From positions 1 through 42,820 of IMG/VR virus record IMGVR_UViG_3300027365_000027: DNA of 42,820 nucleotides; one strand, written 5' to 3'. This stretch comes from a virus. Below the pieces are notes generated by a model. The model did not search any database. It had not been told where the DNA came from and saw only the letters and a list, made by a program, of their open reading frames with translations. Positions 37,894-42,820 of this stretch are shown one piece after another; position 1 is the stretch's first letter, and every line of letters begins with the position of its first letter. The position numbers were made by a program, and so were the translations under genes.

Positions 37894-37987
37894 CCAGGCA
37901 TTCGAGGCACTGGTGCAGCGCTATGAAGAGGCATTGGACGAGATTGCAGAGTTGGCAGACAGGTTGGCAGAGAAGGAGGCGGTATGA
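37886..37987 (+). CDS. Tiny acidic helical protein, 33 aa
   Basis: The ATG at 37886 overlaps the preceding stop by 8 nt, and its stop overlaps the next start (ATGA at 37984). The product is one amphipathic acidic helix (EALVQRYEEALDEIAELADR), leucine-zipper-like. The tight overlaps on both sides and the good upstream site GGGAGGACAGCG support it as a real gene despite its size. Confidence 0.55.
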   Translation: MDDQAFEALVQRYEEALDEIAELADRLAEKEAV

Positions 37988-38370
37988 GTGAGCGAGTAGA
38001 AGGCTGGTATCACGTAAAGGTGGGTGAATACTGGACCCACGCATATTGGTTCGGAAAGGCGTGGAATATTATAGGGGAGCAGGGTCTTTCTGATGAATAC
38101 TTCGATAAAGTCGGCTCCCGAATCCCCGCGCCGGATGAGCTAATTACAGAAAATCAAGCCCTGTCGGCGCATGCGAAGAAAGATGCAGAGCGTATCGACT
38201 GGTTGGAGCAGCAAGCCCGCAAGAGTCGCACAGGTATCAGCTTCGACTGGGTGCCGTCGTGCGAGGGTGATCCGTCAGGCTTCCGCTTCATGCGCCGGCA
38301 TTTCATCGGCGAGCAAGCCAAGACACTTCGCCAAGCCATCGACAAGGTGATGGGAGCTGACAATGAATGA
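37984..38370 (+). CDS. Phage accessory protein (Ea22/DUF551-like region), 128 aa
   Basis: This encodes 128 residues. The N-terminal part has Trp/Tyr-rich strands (GWYHVKVGEYWTHAYWFGKA), then a helix (AKKDAERIDWLEQQARKSRT) of the kind seen in many temperate-phage accessory proteins, and a basic end. It overlaps genes on both sides. No defined function. Confidence 0.65.
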   Translation: MSERVEGWYHVKVGEYWTHAYWFGKAWNIIGEQGLSDEYFDKVGSRIPAPDELITENQALSAHAKKDAERIDWLEQQARKSRTGISFDWVPSCEGDPSGFRFMRRHFIGEQAKTLRQAIDKVMGADNE

Positions 38371-38554
38371 GGTGATAGAGAGCATTATCGGCACGCTTGA
38401 GAGGGACGACGAGTCTGCGGATCTGCGAATACAAGCCGCGCTTGAGCTGGCCTACGGCGCAGAAACGAGCCTCGCCCGCCGGGATGTTCGTGTGCTTCAT
38501 CGCCTTCGCCACGAAGCCGCCAAGTACCGCCGCCAGTCCGAAGGAGGCGAGTGA
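38363..38554 (+). CDS. Small helical protein, 63 aa
   Basis: The start at 38363 overlaps the previous gene by 8 nt. The product is two charged helices (ADLRIQAALELAYGAETSLA; VLHRLRHEAAKYRRQSEG) and no other motif. It ends the chain of overlapping accessory genes begun by the Cro-like gene. Unknown function. Confidence 0.6.
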   Translation: MNEVIESIIGTLERDDESADLRIQAALELAYGAETSLARRDVRVLHRLRHEAAKYRRQSEGGE

Positions 38555-38565
38555 TCCGACAACAG

Positions 38566-38580
38566 GTGCCCTCCGGGCAC
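38566..38580. repeat. TCC-loop hairpin, copy 3 (variant)
   Basis: GTGCCC TCC GGGCAC is a perfect 6-bp stem, preceded by GACAACAG exactly as the hairpin at 25704. It lies in the gap before the 61-residue gene. Confidence 0.5.
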
Positions 38581-38610
38581 GGGGTGAACCCCGAGCCCTG
38601 GAGGAATCCC

Positions 38611-38796
38611 ATGGCCCCGTATGTCTATGTGGTCGAGCTGACGCCCGAGGAGTACCACCACCTGCTGCGCATTGCCCCCGATGGCATCCAGGCCGCCATG
38701 ACCACGACACAGCGCATTCGGTATCTTGAGCAGCCCCACACCCCCGATCAACAGCCCCGCGAGGCCCAACAGGCGCCTCGCTCCCTGCCCCAGTAA
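38611..38796 (+). CDS. Small protein, 61 aa
   Basis: I choose the ATG at 38611, with CTGGAGGAATCCC, over 38551, which overlaps the hairpin. The product starts APYVYVVELTPEEYHHLLRI, a strand plus helix, and ends in a Pro/Gln-rich disordered tail. Unknown function. Confidence 0.55.
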   Translation: MAPYVYVVELTPEEYHHLLRIAPDGIQAAMTTTQRIRYLEQPHTPDQQPREAQQAPRSLPQ

Positions 38797-39049
38797 CAGG
38801 CGATGCCCTGGTCGGGCAGAGCGCCCAGCCGGCGGTGGCGTGTAACACCGGCACCTGAAGCGCCTAGCCTCACGAGGTGATCTCTACCAGATCCAAGACG
38901 CCAGGCATGGTCGCCCCACCGGGATTCCCGGCTGAGCCTGGCGAGGCGGACTGGTCGGCGTGATTCAGGTCCCGGCACCGCAGCGGGAAAAGCCTCCCTG
39001 AGGCACTGCGGCCTCTATTCCCCAGCCCCTCCACCGTGAGGGGCTTTTT
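38797..39049 (+). ncRNA. Candidate structured non-coding RNA with terminator
   Basis: This 250-bp stretch has no convincing ORF but many inverted repeats, for example ACCGGGA/TCCCGGCT near 38930 and CCGCAG/CTGCGG (about 38977-39011). It ends in a textbook terminator (AGCCCCTC, loop, GAGGGGCTTTTT, 39024-39049). No tRNA fold was recognised. An alternative is that it is only a long, folded 3' UTR. Confidence 0.4.
39024..39049 (+). terminator. Strong intrinsic terminator
   Basis: AGCCCCTC and GAGGGGCT flank a CACCGT-type loop, followed by five T. It separates the accessory cassette from the secreted-protein gene. Confidence 0.9.
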
Positions 39050-39111
39050 CGTGTCCGGACACTGCCCGGGCCGGTCTGTGCAGTACCCCTACCCCATCGG
39101 AGAACCGAACC

Positions 39112-39432
39112 ATGAAGAACCGTTGTCTCTTCCTGCTGGTACCCCTGGTGCTGGCTGTGCCGGCCGCCCAGGCTGCTGTCCCGTCCCTCTGCTCGGCCAG
39201 TGCCATTCTGGCCAGGCAAATCATGACCAATCGTCAGAAGGGCGTTTCCCTGGAAGCCATGATGAACCTCGAAGTCGAAGGCGAGGACGCCATGATGCTG
39301 ACCCACGCGATGATCCGTGATGCCTACAACGCCCCCCGCTACTACGGCGAGGAGGCCAAGCAGGATGCCATCCAGGAGTTCACCAACACAGTGCTGTTGT
39401 CCTGCCTGGAGACCTTCGGCGAACAGGAGTGA
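39112..39432 (+). CDS. Exported small protein, possible RI-like antiholin or exclusion factor
   Basis: The ATG at 39112 follows GGAGAACCGAACC; 106 residues. The N-terminus is a clear Sec signal: KNR, a hydrophobic core (CLFLLVPLVLAVPAAQA) and an AxA-type site near residue 22. The mature part is about 84 residues, helical, with two Cys (PSLCSAS and LLSCLETF) at its ends that could form a disulfide. Size, export and disulfide resemble T4 RI-type antiholins or superinfection-exclusion proteins. No sequence motif proves this. Confidence 0.65.
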   Translation: MKNRCLFLLVPLVLAVPAAQAAVPSLCSASAILARQIMTNRQKGVSLEAMMNLEVEGEDAMMLTHAMIRDAYNAPRYYGEEAKQDAIQEFTNTVLLSCLETFGEQE

Positions 39433-39435
39433 GCC

Positions 39436-39597
39436 ATGCATCCCGACCACGACGACTGCGACATCCCCCTGGTTCATCCCTACCGCCAGTCCATCAATCA
39501 ACTCAAGGCCCGTCGTGGCCTTGATCCACGCGATCCCGAGGCGCTCGATGATGACGAACTGGCCTACCTCGAGGAGCTGGAGAACTGGGAGCCCTGA
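39436..39597 (+). CDS. Small acidic protein, 53 aa
   Basis: The ATG at 39436 is preceded by ACAGGAGTGAGCC, four bases after the upstream stop. The product begins with a His/Asp-rich stretch (MHPDHDDCDIPLVHPY), possibly metal-binding, and ends with an acidic helix. It overlaps closely with the next gene. Unknown function. Confidence 0.55.
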   Translation: MHPDHDDCDIPLVHPYRQSINQLKARRGLDPRDPEALDDDELAYLEELENWEP

Positions 39598-39598
39598 C

Positions 39599-39895
39599 AT
39601 GACCGGACAGCTTTCCACTCATGCCGCCGCCGCCAAGGCCCTGCGCCAGGAGCTCAAGCAGCTCTTCCCCGACGTGCGCTTCTCGTTGCGTTCGAAACGC
39701 TTTGCGGGAGGCACCTCGCTGACCGTGTCCTTCTCGGACTGGCTCAGCCCTACCCAGATCGGCCAGCTCAAGGCCATCGCCGACAAGTATCAGTACGGCA
39801 GCTTCGACGGCATGACCGACAGCTACAGCTATACCAATTCCCGTGACGATCTTCCCCAGGTGAAGTACGTCCACATCGAACGCCGCAAGGATTGA
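39599..39895 (+). CDS. LPD29-like protein, 98 aa
   Basis: The ATG at 39599 directly follows the previous stop. The segments RQELKQLFPDVRFSLRSKRF, GGTSLTVSFSDW and FDGMTDSYSYTN follow the pattern of the 'large polyvalent protein-associated domain 29' family, found in phages and mobile elements as a small separate protein. Its biochemical role is not established. Confidence 0.68.
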   Translation: MTGQLSTHAAAAKALRQELKQLFPDVRFSLRSKRFAGGTSLTVSFSDWLSPTQIGQLKAIADKYQYGSFDGMTDSYSYTNSRDDLPQVKYVHIERRKD

Positions 39896-39898
39896 CCC

Positions 39899-40285
39899 AT
39901 GATCACACTTGCAACCCTGAAAGACGCGACTGAGCAGCAAGTCTTTGATCAGGTGGCTTCTCACCTGCTGATCCAGAACGAACGCGCCGAATATGGCGGG
40001 GCCTGTGTCTATCACCTGGAACTCTCTGACCGCACTCTCAAGTGTGCGGCGGGGTGCCTGATCAGTGATGAGGAGTACGACCCGGAGTTCGAGGATTCCT
40101 GCTGGGAGAATCTGGCAGCGACCGAGCGAGTTACCGACCACCATTCAGCGCTGATTGCCGAGCTTCAAGGCTGCCATGACGACACTGACCCGGTGGATTG
40201 GCCGGAGCTTCTGTACGAGATCGCCGCACGCTGGGAGCTGAGCCCTGCCGTGGTACGGAACAGGAAGGCTTCCCATGACCAATGA
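39899..40285 (+). CDS. Phage protein of unknown function, 128 aa
   Basis: The ATG at 39899 lies 3 nt after the preceding stop. The sequence has a Cys-containing middle (YGGACVYHLELSDRTLKCAA, then GCLISDEEYDPEFED) typical of a phage hypothetical family often found near replication genes, and a helical C-terminus (VDWPELLYEIAARWEL). It overlaps the next gene by 11 nt. No function is known to me. Confidence 0.65.
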   Translation: MITLATLKDATEQQVFDQVASHLLIQNERAEYGGACVYHLELSDRTLKCAAGCLISDEEYDPEFEDSCWENLAATERVTDHHSALIAELQGCHDDTDPVDWPELLYEIAARWELSPAVVRNRKASHDQ

Positions 40286-40541
40286 AGGGCGCATCATCTT
40301 CCTCCAGCAGGAGCTGCGCAAGACCCACCGACTGCTGGAGTATTATCGCCAGTTCGCCCCGGCCATCGGGGATTCCGGACTGCTGCCGCCTCCGGGCTTT
40401 TTCACCCACCGAGCCAGTGACGACACCTGGGTAGCCGGCCAGCTGGTCGACGGGGATCTGGTGATCCTGGCTCAGGGGCTTGAGGAAGAATCCGCTGCCA
40501 TCGATATGACCTGGAACCACTACAAGGGACTCTCTTCATGA
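40275..40541 (+). CDS. Small protein, 88 aa
   Basis: The start at 40275 overlaps the previous gene. The product is a helix (IIFLQQELRKTHRLLEYYRQ), a Pro-rich loop and a beta-type C-terminus. It overlaps the following gene by 4 nt (ATGA). Unknown function. Confidence 0.6.
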   Translation: MTNEGRIIFLQQELRKTHRLLEYYRQFAPAIGDSGLLPPPGFFTHRASDDTWVAGQLVDGDLVILAQGLEEESAAIDMTWNHYKGLSS

Positions 40542-40714
40542 CGCTCGATCTACCGGCATCCCGGTTCTCGCGTTCCCGTGCCCAGCTGGTCCGGCAGACC
40601 CTGTCCCAGCAGCTGGGAATCACCTTCTATTGCTCCGCCGTGCGGCTGCCTTCCGGGCAGCAAGTGTGGCGTGTGACGGTCGAGGAGTCTGGCCAATTGG
40701 CTCGTGTTTCTTAA
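40538..40714 (+). CDS. Small basic protein, 58 aa
   Basis: The ATG at 40538 overlaps the previous stop. The product is an Arg-rich helix (FSRSRAQLVRQTLSQQLG) and a strand pair (FYCSAVRLPSGQQVWRVTVE). It ends the run of overlapping genes; an inverted repeat follows. Unknown function. Confidence 0.55.
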   Translation: MTLDLPASRFSRSRAQLVRQTLSQQLGITFYCSAVRLPSGQQVWRVTVEESGQLARVS

Positions 40715-40735
40715 GTACTATGGCATTCATCTTTG

Positions 40736-40755
40736 AGTATGAGCTCGCTCATACT
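40736..40755. promoter_or_regulatory. Perfect inverted repeat upstream of 72-aa gene
   Basis: AGTATGAG CTCG CTCATACT is an 8-bp perfect stem with a 4-nt loop in an AT-rich gap. The T-rich GGTTCTTTTCC downstream allows a terminator reading; an operator is equally possible. Confidence 0.55.
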
Positions 40756-40789
40756 ATGCGGGTTCTTTTCCGCCGATGAGTGCCCTGCC

Positions 40790-41008
40790 ATGTCCAAGCG
40801 CAAGATTCCCGATACCCTCTACGAAACCGACGACATCATCCACGGCTTCGGTGAAGTCCCTGCGGTCTATCCCGAGGGTGAACTGGGCTGGATGCTGCCC
40901 AACCGGGAAGTCACCCGTGACCGTCAGCTGGCCGAACATGCCGCCAAGCGTCTGGATGCCCTGATCCAGGCCAACATGAAACGCTACGACCGCTCACTGA
41001 TCTGGTAA
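40790..41008 (+). CDS. Small protein, 72 aa
   Basis: I place the start at 40790 (MSKRKIPDTLYE) because the earlier ATG at 40733 would begin within the inverted repeat. The product is charged, with an aromatic N-terminal half and a helical C-terminus (DRQLAEHAAKRLDALIQANM). An octamer-repeat element follows the stop. Unknown function. Confidence 0.6.
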   Translation: MSKRKIPDTLYETDDIIHGFGEVPAVYPEGELGWMLPNREVTRDRQLAEHAAKRLDALIQANMKRYDRSLIW

Positions 41009-41041
41009 TCCTGTCTGCCAGGGGCACTCCCGGTACAATGC

Positions 41042-41063
41042 GTTGTTGCAATAATGCAACAAC
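41042..41063. repeat. TGCA octamer-repeat element, copy 9
   Basis: GTTGTTGCA ATAA TGCAACAAC is a perfect 9-bp inverted repeat; TGCG, TGCA and TGCA cores are 8 bp apart. It ends 13 bp before the holin start. Confidence 0.78.
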
Positions 41064-41076
41064 ACCGGAGGGTGCC

Positions 41077-41406
41077 ATGACCACCGAACATGTGATTTCT
41101 CCCGACCTTTGGTCGCTGCTCGGCGCCCTGCTGATCTCCCTCATCAGTGGCGTCATTTCCATTTCCCGCCGCATCGTTCAGGGCCAAACCGTCTCGGTGC
41201 TGTGGATACTCAGCGAGTTCCTGAGCGCCATGCTGTGCGGCTGGATAGCCTGGGACGGGTACCCCCAGATTCAGCACTACCTGCCCGGCTGGATGACCCC
41301 GGTGATGTTCGTGGCCGTTGCCGCCCACTTCGGGGGCCGCACCTTCCAGACCATCGAGGACGCTCTCTGCCGCCGCTACGGTATCGAGCCGAACACCCGA
41401 CGATGA
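41077..41406 (+). CDS. LydA-like holin, 109 aa
   Basis: The ATG at 41077 follows CCGGAGGGTGCC. Three hydrophobic segments: LWSLLGALLISLISGVISI (about 11-29), LWILSEFLSAMLCGWIAW (about 42-59) and WMTPVMFVAVAAHFGG (about 71-86), with the basic ISRRIVQG turn between the first two. This matches the P1 LydA-type holin family (holin 3_3). It would form inner-membrane lesions releasing the GH19 endolysin encoded at 18.3 kb. It is unusual that holin and endolysin are far apart and on opposite strands; the repeat element upstream of both may co-regulate them. Confidence 0.8.
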   Translation: MTTEHVISPDLWSLLGALLISLISGVISISRRIVQGQTVSVLWILSEFLSAMLCGWIAWDGYPQIQHYLPGWMTPVMFVAVAAHFGGRTFQTIEDALCRRYGIEPNTRR

Positions 41407-41433
41407 CCCAGTCATCCAGAACCTGATCTACCA

Positions 41434-41453
41434 GACCCCGCGGGGCCTTTTTT
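41434..41453 (+). terminator. Terminator after holin gene
   Basis: GACCCCGCGGGGCC followed by TTTTTT, an intrinsic terminator with a short loop. Confidence 0.8.
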
Positions 41454-41520
41454 CATGGAGGCTTTTATGCTGACGCTCTACCGCTACGTGGATGCCCTGG
41501 CCGATCTGAGGAAGGGATAG

Positions 41521-41732
41521 TGTCGTGTAACAACGACGCTGGATAAATCACCAGTCGTGCCCTCAAGCCGATAATCAAGATAAGGCGCGTAATCTTGAAT
41601 TTGTTGCGGGGCACCATAACCCGCCTGTAATCCTAAACGTAATTACATATTACGTAACGATAACGCTTGCAATATTGCAGTATTGAACTACGGCAATATT
41701 GCAATACTTCAATCACGCAAGAGGACTGAACC
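41521..41732. other. AT-rich intergenic region, possible origin or promoter
   Basis: This 212-bp gap has no gene and is the most AT-rich stretch of the right half. It contains a perfect inverted repeat ACGTAAT TACAT ATTACGT (41637-41655), the motif TTACGTAACGATAACG, and the largest octamer-repeat element (41667-41715). Its composition and symmetry suit a replication origin or a strong regulated promoter. Confidence 0.5.
41667..41715. repeat. TGCA octamer-repeat element, copy 10 (double)
   Basis: Two arrays in tandem, TTGCAATATTGCAGTATTG and CGGCAATATTGCAATACTTC, each with 8-bp periodicity. It is the longest member of the family, 18 bp upstream of the 82-residue gene. Confidence 0.75.
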
Positions 41733-41981
41733 ATGGCACGTCGCAAGTACACCGTATGGGTCCAGCACGACACCGGACTGGGTACCGTGTGGGTCGACAC
41801 CATTACCTGCCGGACCCGCCCTGATGGGCTCGACGATATACCGCATATCGAGCGGGTCGCGGTTGCCAAATGCGCCCGGGAGTGGGAGATAGACAGCGCC
41901 GACGACCTACTGTGCATGGGCATCGCCAGAGGCGCCGTAAGGATACTGCTGTGGGACGACACTCATTACGGAGATATCTGA
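41733..41981 (+). CDS. Protein of unknown function, 82 aa
   Basis: The ATG at 41733 follows AGAGGACTGAACC. The N-terminal half is strands (KYTVWVQHDTGLGTVWVDTI) with one Cys, then a helix (VAVAKCAREWEIDSADDLLC) and a final strand. It forms a pair with the next gene 3 nt away, both behind the double repeat element. Unknown function. Confidence 0.65.
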   Translation: MARRKYTVWVQHDTGLGTVWVDTITCRTRPDGLDDIPHIERVAVAKCAREWEIDSADDLLCMGIARGAVRILLWDDTHYGDI

Positions 41982-41984
41982 ACC

Positions 41985-42449
41985 ATGAACACCATCACCG
42001 TGCAGCTCAATGACAAGCAGTTCGATGCCCTGCAGGACCTGCTGGACTATGCCATGGACCATCTCGACTGGCGTATCAGCCTCGAGGGGGAGTACGGGTA
42101 TCGTGACGATTTCCAGGCCGAGCTGGACATGGCTGGCGAAGTGGCCGATGTACTCAACCAGGCCAAGACCTACCTCTGGAGCTCGGGCGATGGCCACCTG
42201 GAGCTCGAGATCCCGGCCCAGGCTGTCGAGGACATTGCCCAGGTGGGGGACAACGAGCCTGCGGTCAACGCATGGCTGTATACCCACGGGCCTCTGCGGA
42301 AGCAGCTTATGGATATGCAGAGCGACGTAATGGCCACCTACCTGGTAGAAACCGGCCTCGACCTCGAGGCACGGACCGTCTGGGAAATGCGCCAGCTGCT
42401 GCTGTGGACCGCCTGCTGGGACATTGCGGAGGAACGGAACCAGGAGTGA
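41985..42449 (+). CDS. Protein of unknown function, 154 aa
   Basis: The ATG at 41985 lies 3 nt after the previous stop. The product is an acidic, largely helical protein (NDKQFDALQDLLDYAMDHLD; LQDLL and VADVLNQAKTYLW helices) without Cys pairs or membrane segments. No family recognised. It ends the plus-strand run before the gap containing a weak hairpin-promoter match. Confidence 0.65.
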   Translation: MNTITVQLNDKQFDALQDLLDYAMDHLDWRISLEGEYGYRDDFQAELDMAGEVADVLNQAKTYLWSSGDGHLELEIPAQAVEDIAQVGDNEPAVNAWLYTHGPLRKQLMDMQSDVMATYLVETGLDLEARTVWEMRQLLLWTACWDIAEERNQE

Positions 42450-42458
42450 GGGTGCCTG

Positions 42459-42475
42459 GCTCCGCGGGGCAGGGT
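42459..42475 (+). promoter_or_regulatory. Possible sixth hairpin-promoter-like sequence
   Basis: GCTCCGCGG matches nine bases of the early-promoter core and AGGG follows near the expected distance, but the outer stem is disrupted. It lies in the 229-bp gap before the last gene. Weak. Confidence 0.3.
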
Positions 42476-42491
42476 AACGGTATAAGCAGAC

Positions 42492-42680
42492 TTAGTGAAA
42501 CAGGGCGTTGTATAAAAGGCCCGCAGTCATCACCCACAAGGGCACCGAGCCAGCCCAGAAGGCTCGGGTCGGTGCCTTGCCCTTGGTGATCCATGTGATA
42601 GGTAGACACACAACTAAGGTAGGTACCATCGACAACATGGCAAGCCCCGGGCCTCGGTACCAGGGCCCTGGGATAGACAT
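42492..42680 (-). CDS. Possible small two-pass membrane protein on the minus strand, 62 aa
   Basis: Read on the minus strand from an ATG at 42680, the frame gives 62 residues with two hydrophobic helices (LAMLSMVPTLVVCLPITWI and WAGSVPLWVMTAGLLYNAL) joined by the basic TKGKAPTR. The pattern is convincing as a membrane protein, and no plus-strand gene competes in most of this stretch. Its start codon overlaps the ATG of the divergent last gene. A longer frame from 42722 would run into that gene. A chance ORF cannot be excluded. Confidence 0.42.
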   Translation of the reverse strand: MSIPGPWYRGPGLAMLSMVPTLVVCLPITWITKGKAPTRAFWAGSVPLWVMTAGLLYNALFH

Positions 42681-42820
42681 GCCCCCAGAAATCAACGTGA
42701 ACTTCACCCAGTTCGGCAACAACTACCTCCCTGCCTGGCGGGCGTTGATTCGCAAGAATCCCATCGCCGCCGAGATCCTGATGTTCCTGATCGAGCACAT
42801 GGGCAAGCAGCACAATGCCG
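42679..42820 (+). CDS. Winged-helix replication-type protein, N-terminal part (N4 gp42 position), partial
   Basis: The frame is open from the ATG at 42679 to the window edge, 47 residues. YLPAWRALIRKNPIAAEILM, then FLIEHMGKQHNA, is the typical beginning of RepL-like phage and plasmid winged-helix proteins, where an HTH follows directly. N4 has essential replication gene gp42 downstream of the polymerase. The start could also be the GTG at 42698-42700. The missing part is needed to confirm. Confidence 0.6.
   Translation, partial: MPPEINVNFTQFGNNYLPAWRALIRKNPIAAEILMFLIEHMGKQHNA

Noticed and set aside
38797-39020. tRNA gene
   Set aside because: No acceptor stem with anticodon and T-arms could be folded; the GGGATTCCC segment is a simple palindrome, not a T-loop.
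41467-41520. 17-residue ORF after the holin terminator
   Set aside because: Too short and without independent support, although an AGG-containing leader precedes it.
1-42820. CRISPR array
   Set aside because: The TGCA elements are dispersed single-copy clusters with 8-bp period and no spacers.

Overview
The window is part of a high-GC, N4-like podovirus genome (Schitoviridae type). The host is probably a high-GC gammaproteobacterium, but nothing here fixes it. The case for N4 rests on several agreeing signs. The virion genes run in N4 order: giant virion protein, three tail or internal proteins, coiled-coil protein, small protein, gp56-type capsid, acidic scaffold, small protein, portal, and then terminase. 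A T7-like RNA polymerase is split into two subunit genes, as in N4 RNAPII. A MoxR ATPase, a VWA/metallopeptidase-like protein, a Dda/RecD-like helicase and a family A DNA polymerase follow in N4 order. Finally, the early region carries five copies of a short hairpin promoter whose core matches the N4 virion RNA polymerase promoter.

Layout. Positions 1-18932 hold late genes on the minus strand: virion proteins, terminase and a GH19-type endolysin. They are interrupted at 13.9-15.2 kb by a plus-strand cargo of HNH endonuclease, dUTPase and a small protein. From 19.1 kb to the end almost everything is on the plus strand. Tiny early genes under hairpin promoters come first (19.1-21.2 kb), then the RNA polymerase genes (21.2-25.5 kb), small genes, MoxR/VWA (26.9-30.5 kb), helicase and DNA polymerase (30.6-36.3 kb). 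A cassette of small accessory genes follows, including a Cro/CI-like regulator, a DUF5664-like protein, a signal-peptide protein and a LydA-like holin (36.3-42.5 kb). The start of a winged-helix replication-type protein is cut by the window end. Both the first and last genes are partial.

The most striking content is mobile. Three group I introns sit inside catalytic motifs: RNA polymerase motif A, the MoxR Walker A loop, and the DNA polymerase motif preceding motif A. Two carry HNH endonucleases. A further HNH gene is inserted in RNA polymerase subunit 2 without any recognisable intron, so the two catalytic aspartates (motifs A and C) appear to lie on separate polypeptides. With the ancestral N4 split this gives a three-piece, T7-like polymerase. 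The two ancestral subunit genes are also separated by a winged-helix (Rep-like) gene with a strongly structured 440-bp leader. AT-rich codon islands at other conserved motifs look like scars of lost introns.

A second unexplained system is a dispersed family of AT-rich elements built on TGCA repeated every 8 bp. I found ten sites, nine of them just upstream of gene starts on either strand, which suggests a phage-specific promoter or operator for the middle and late phases.

All calls come from reading the sequence. N4 and T7 comparisons are from memory of the families and were not searched.
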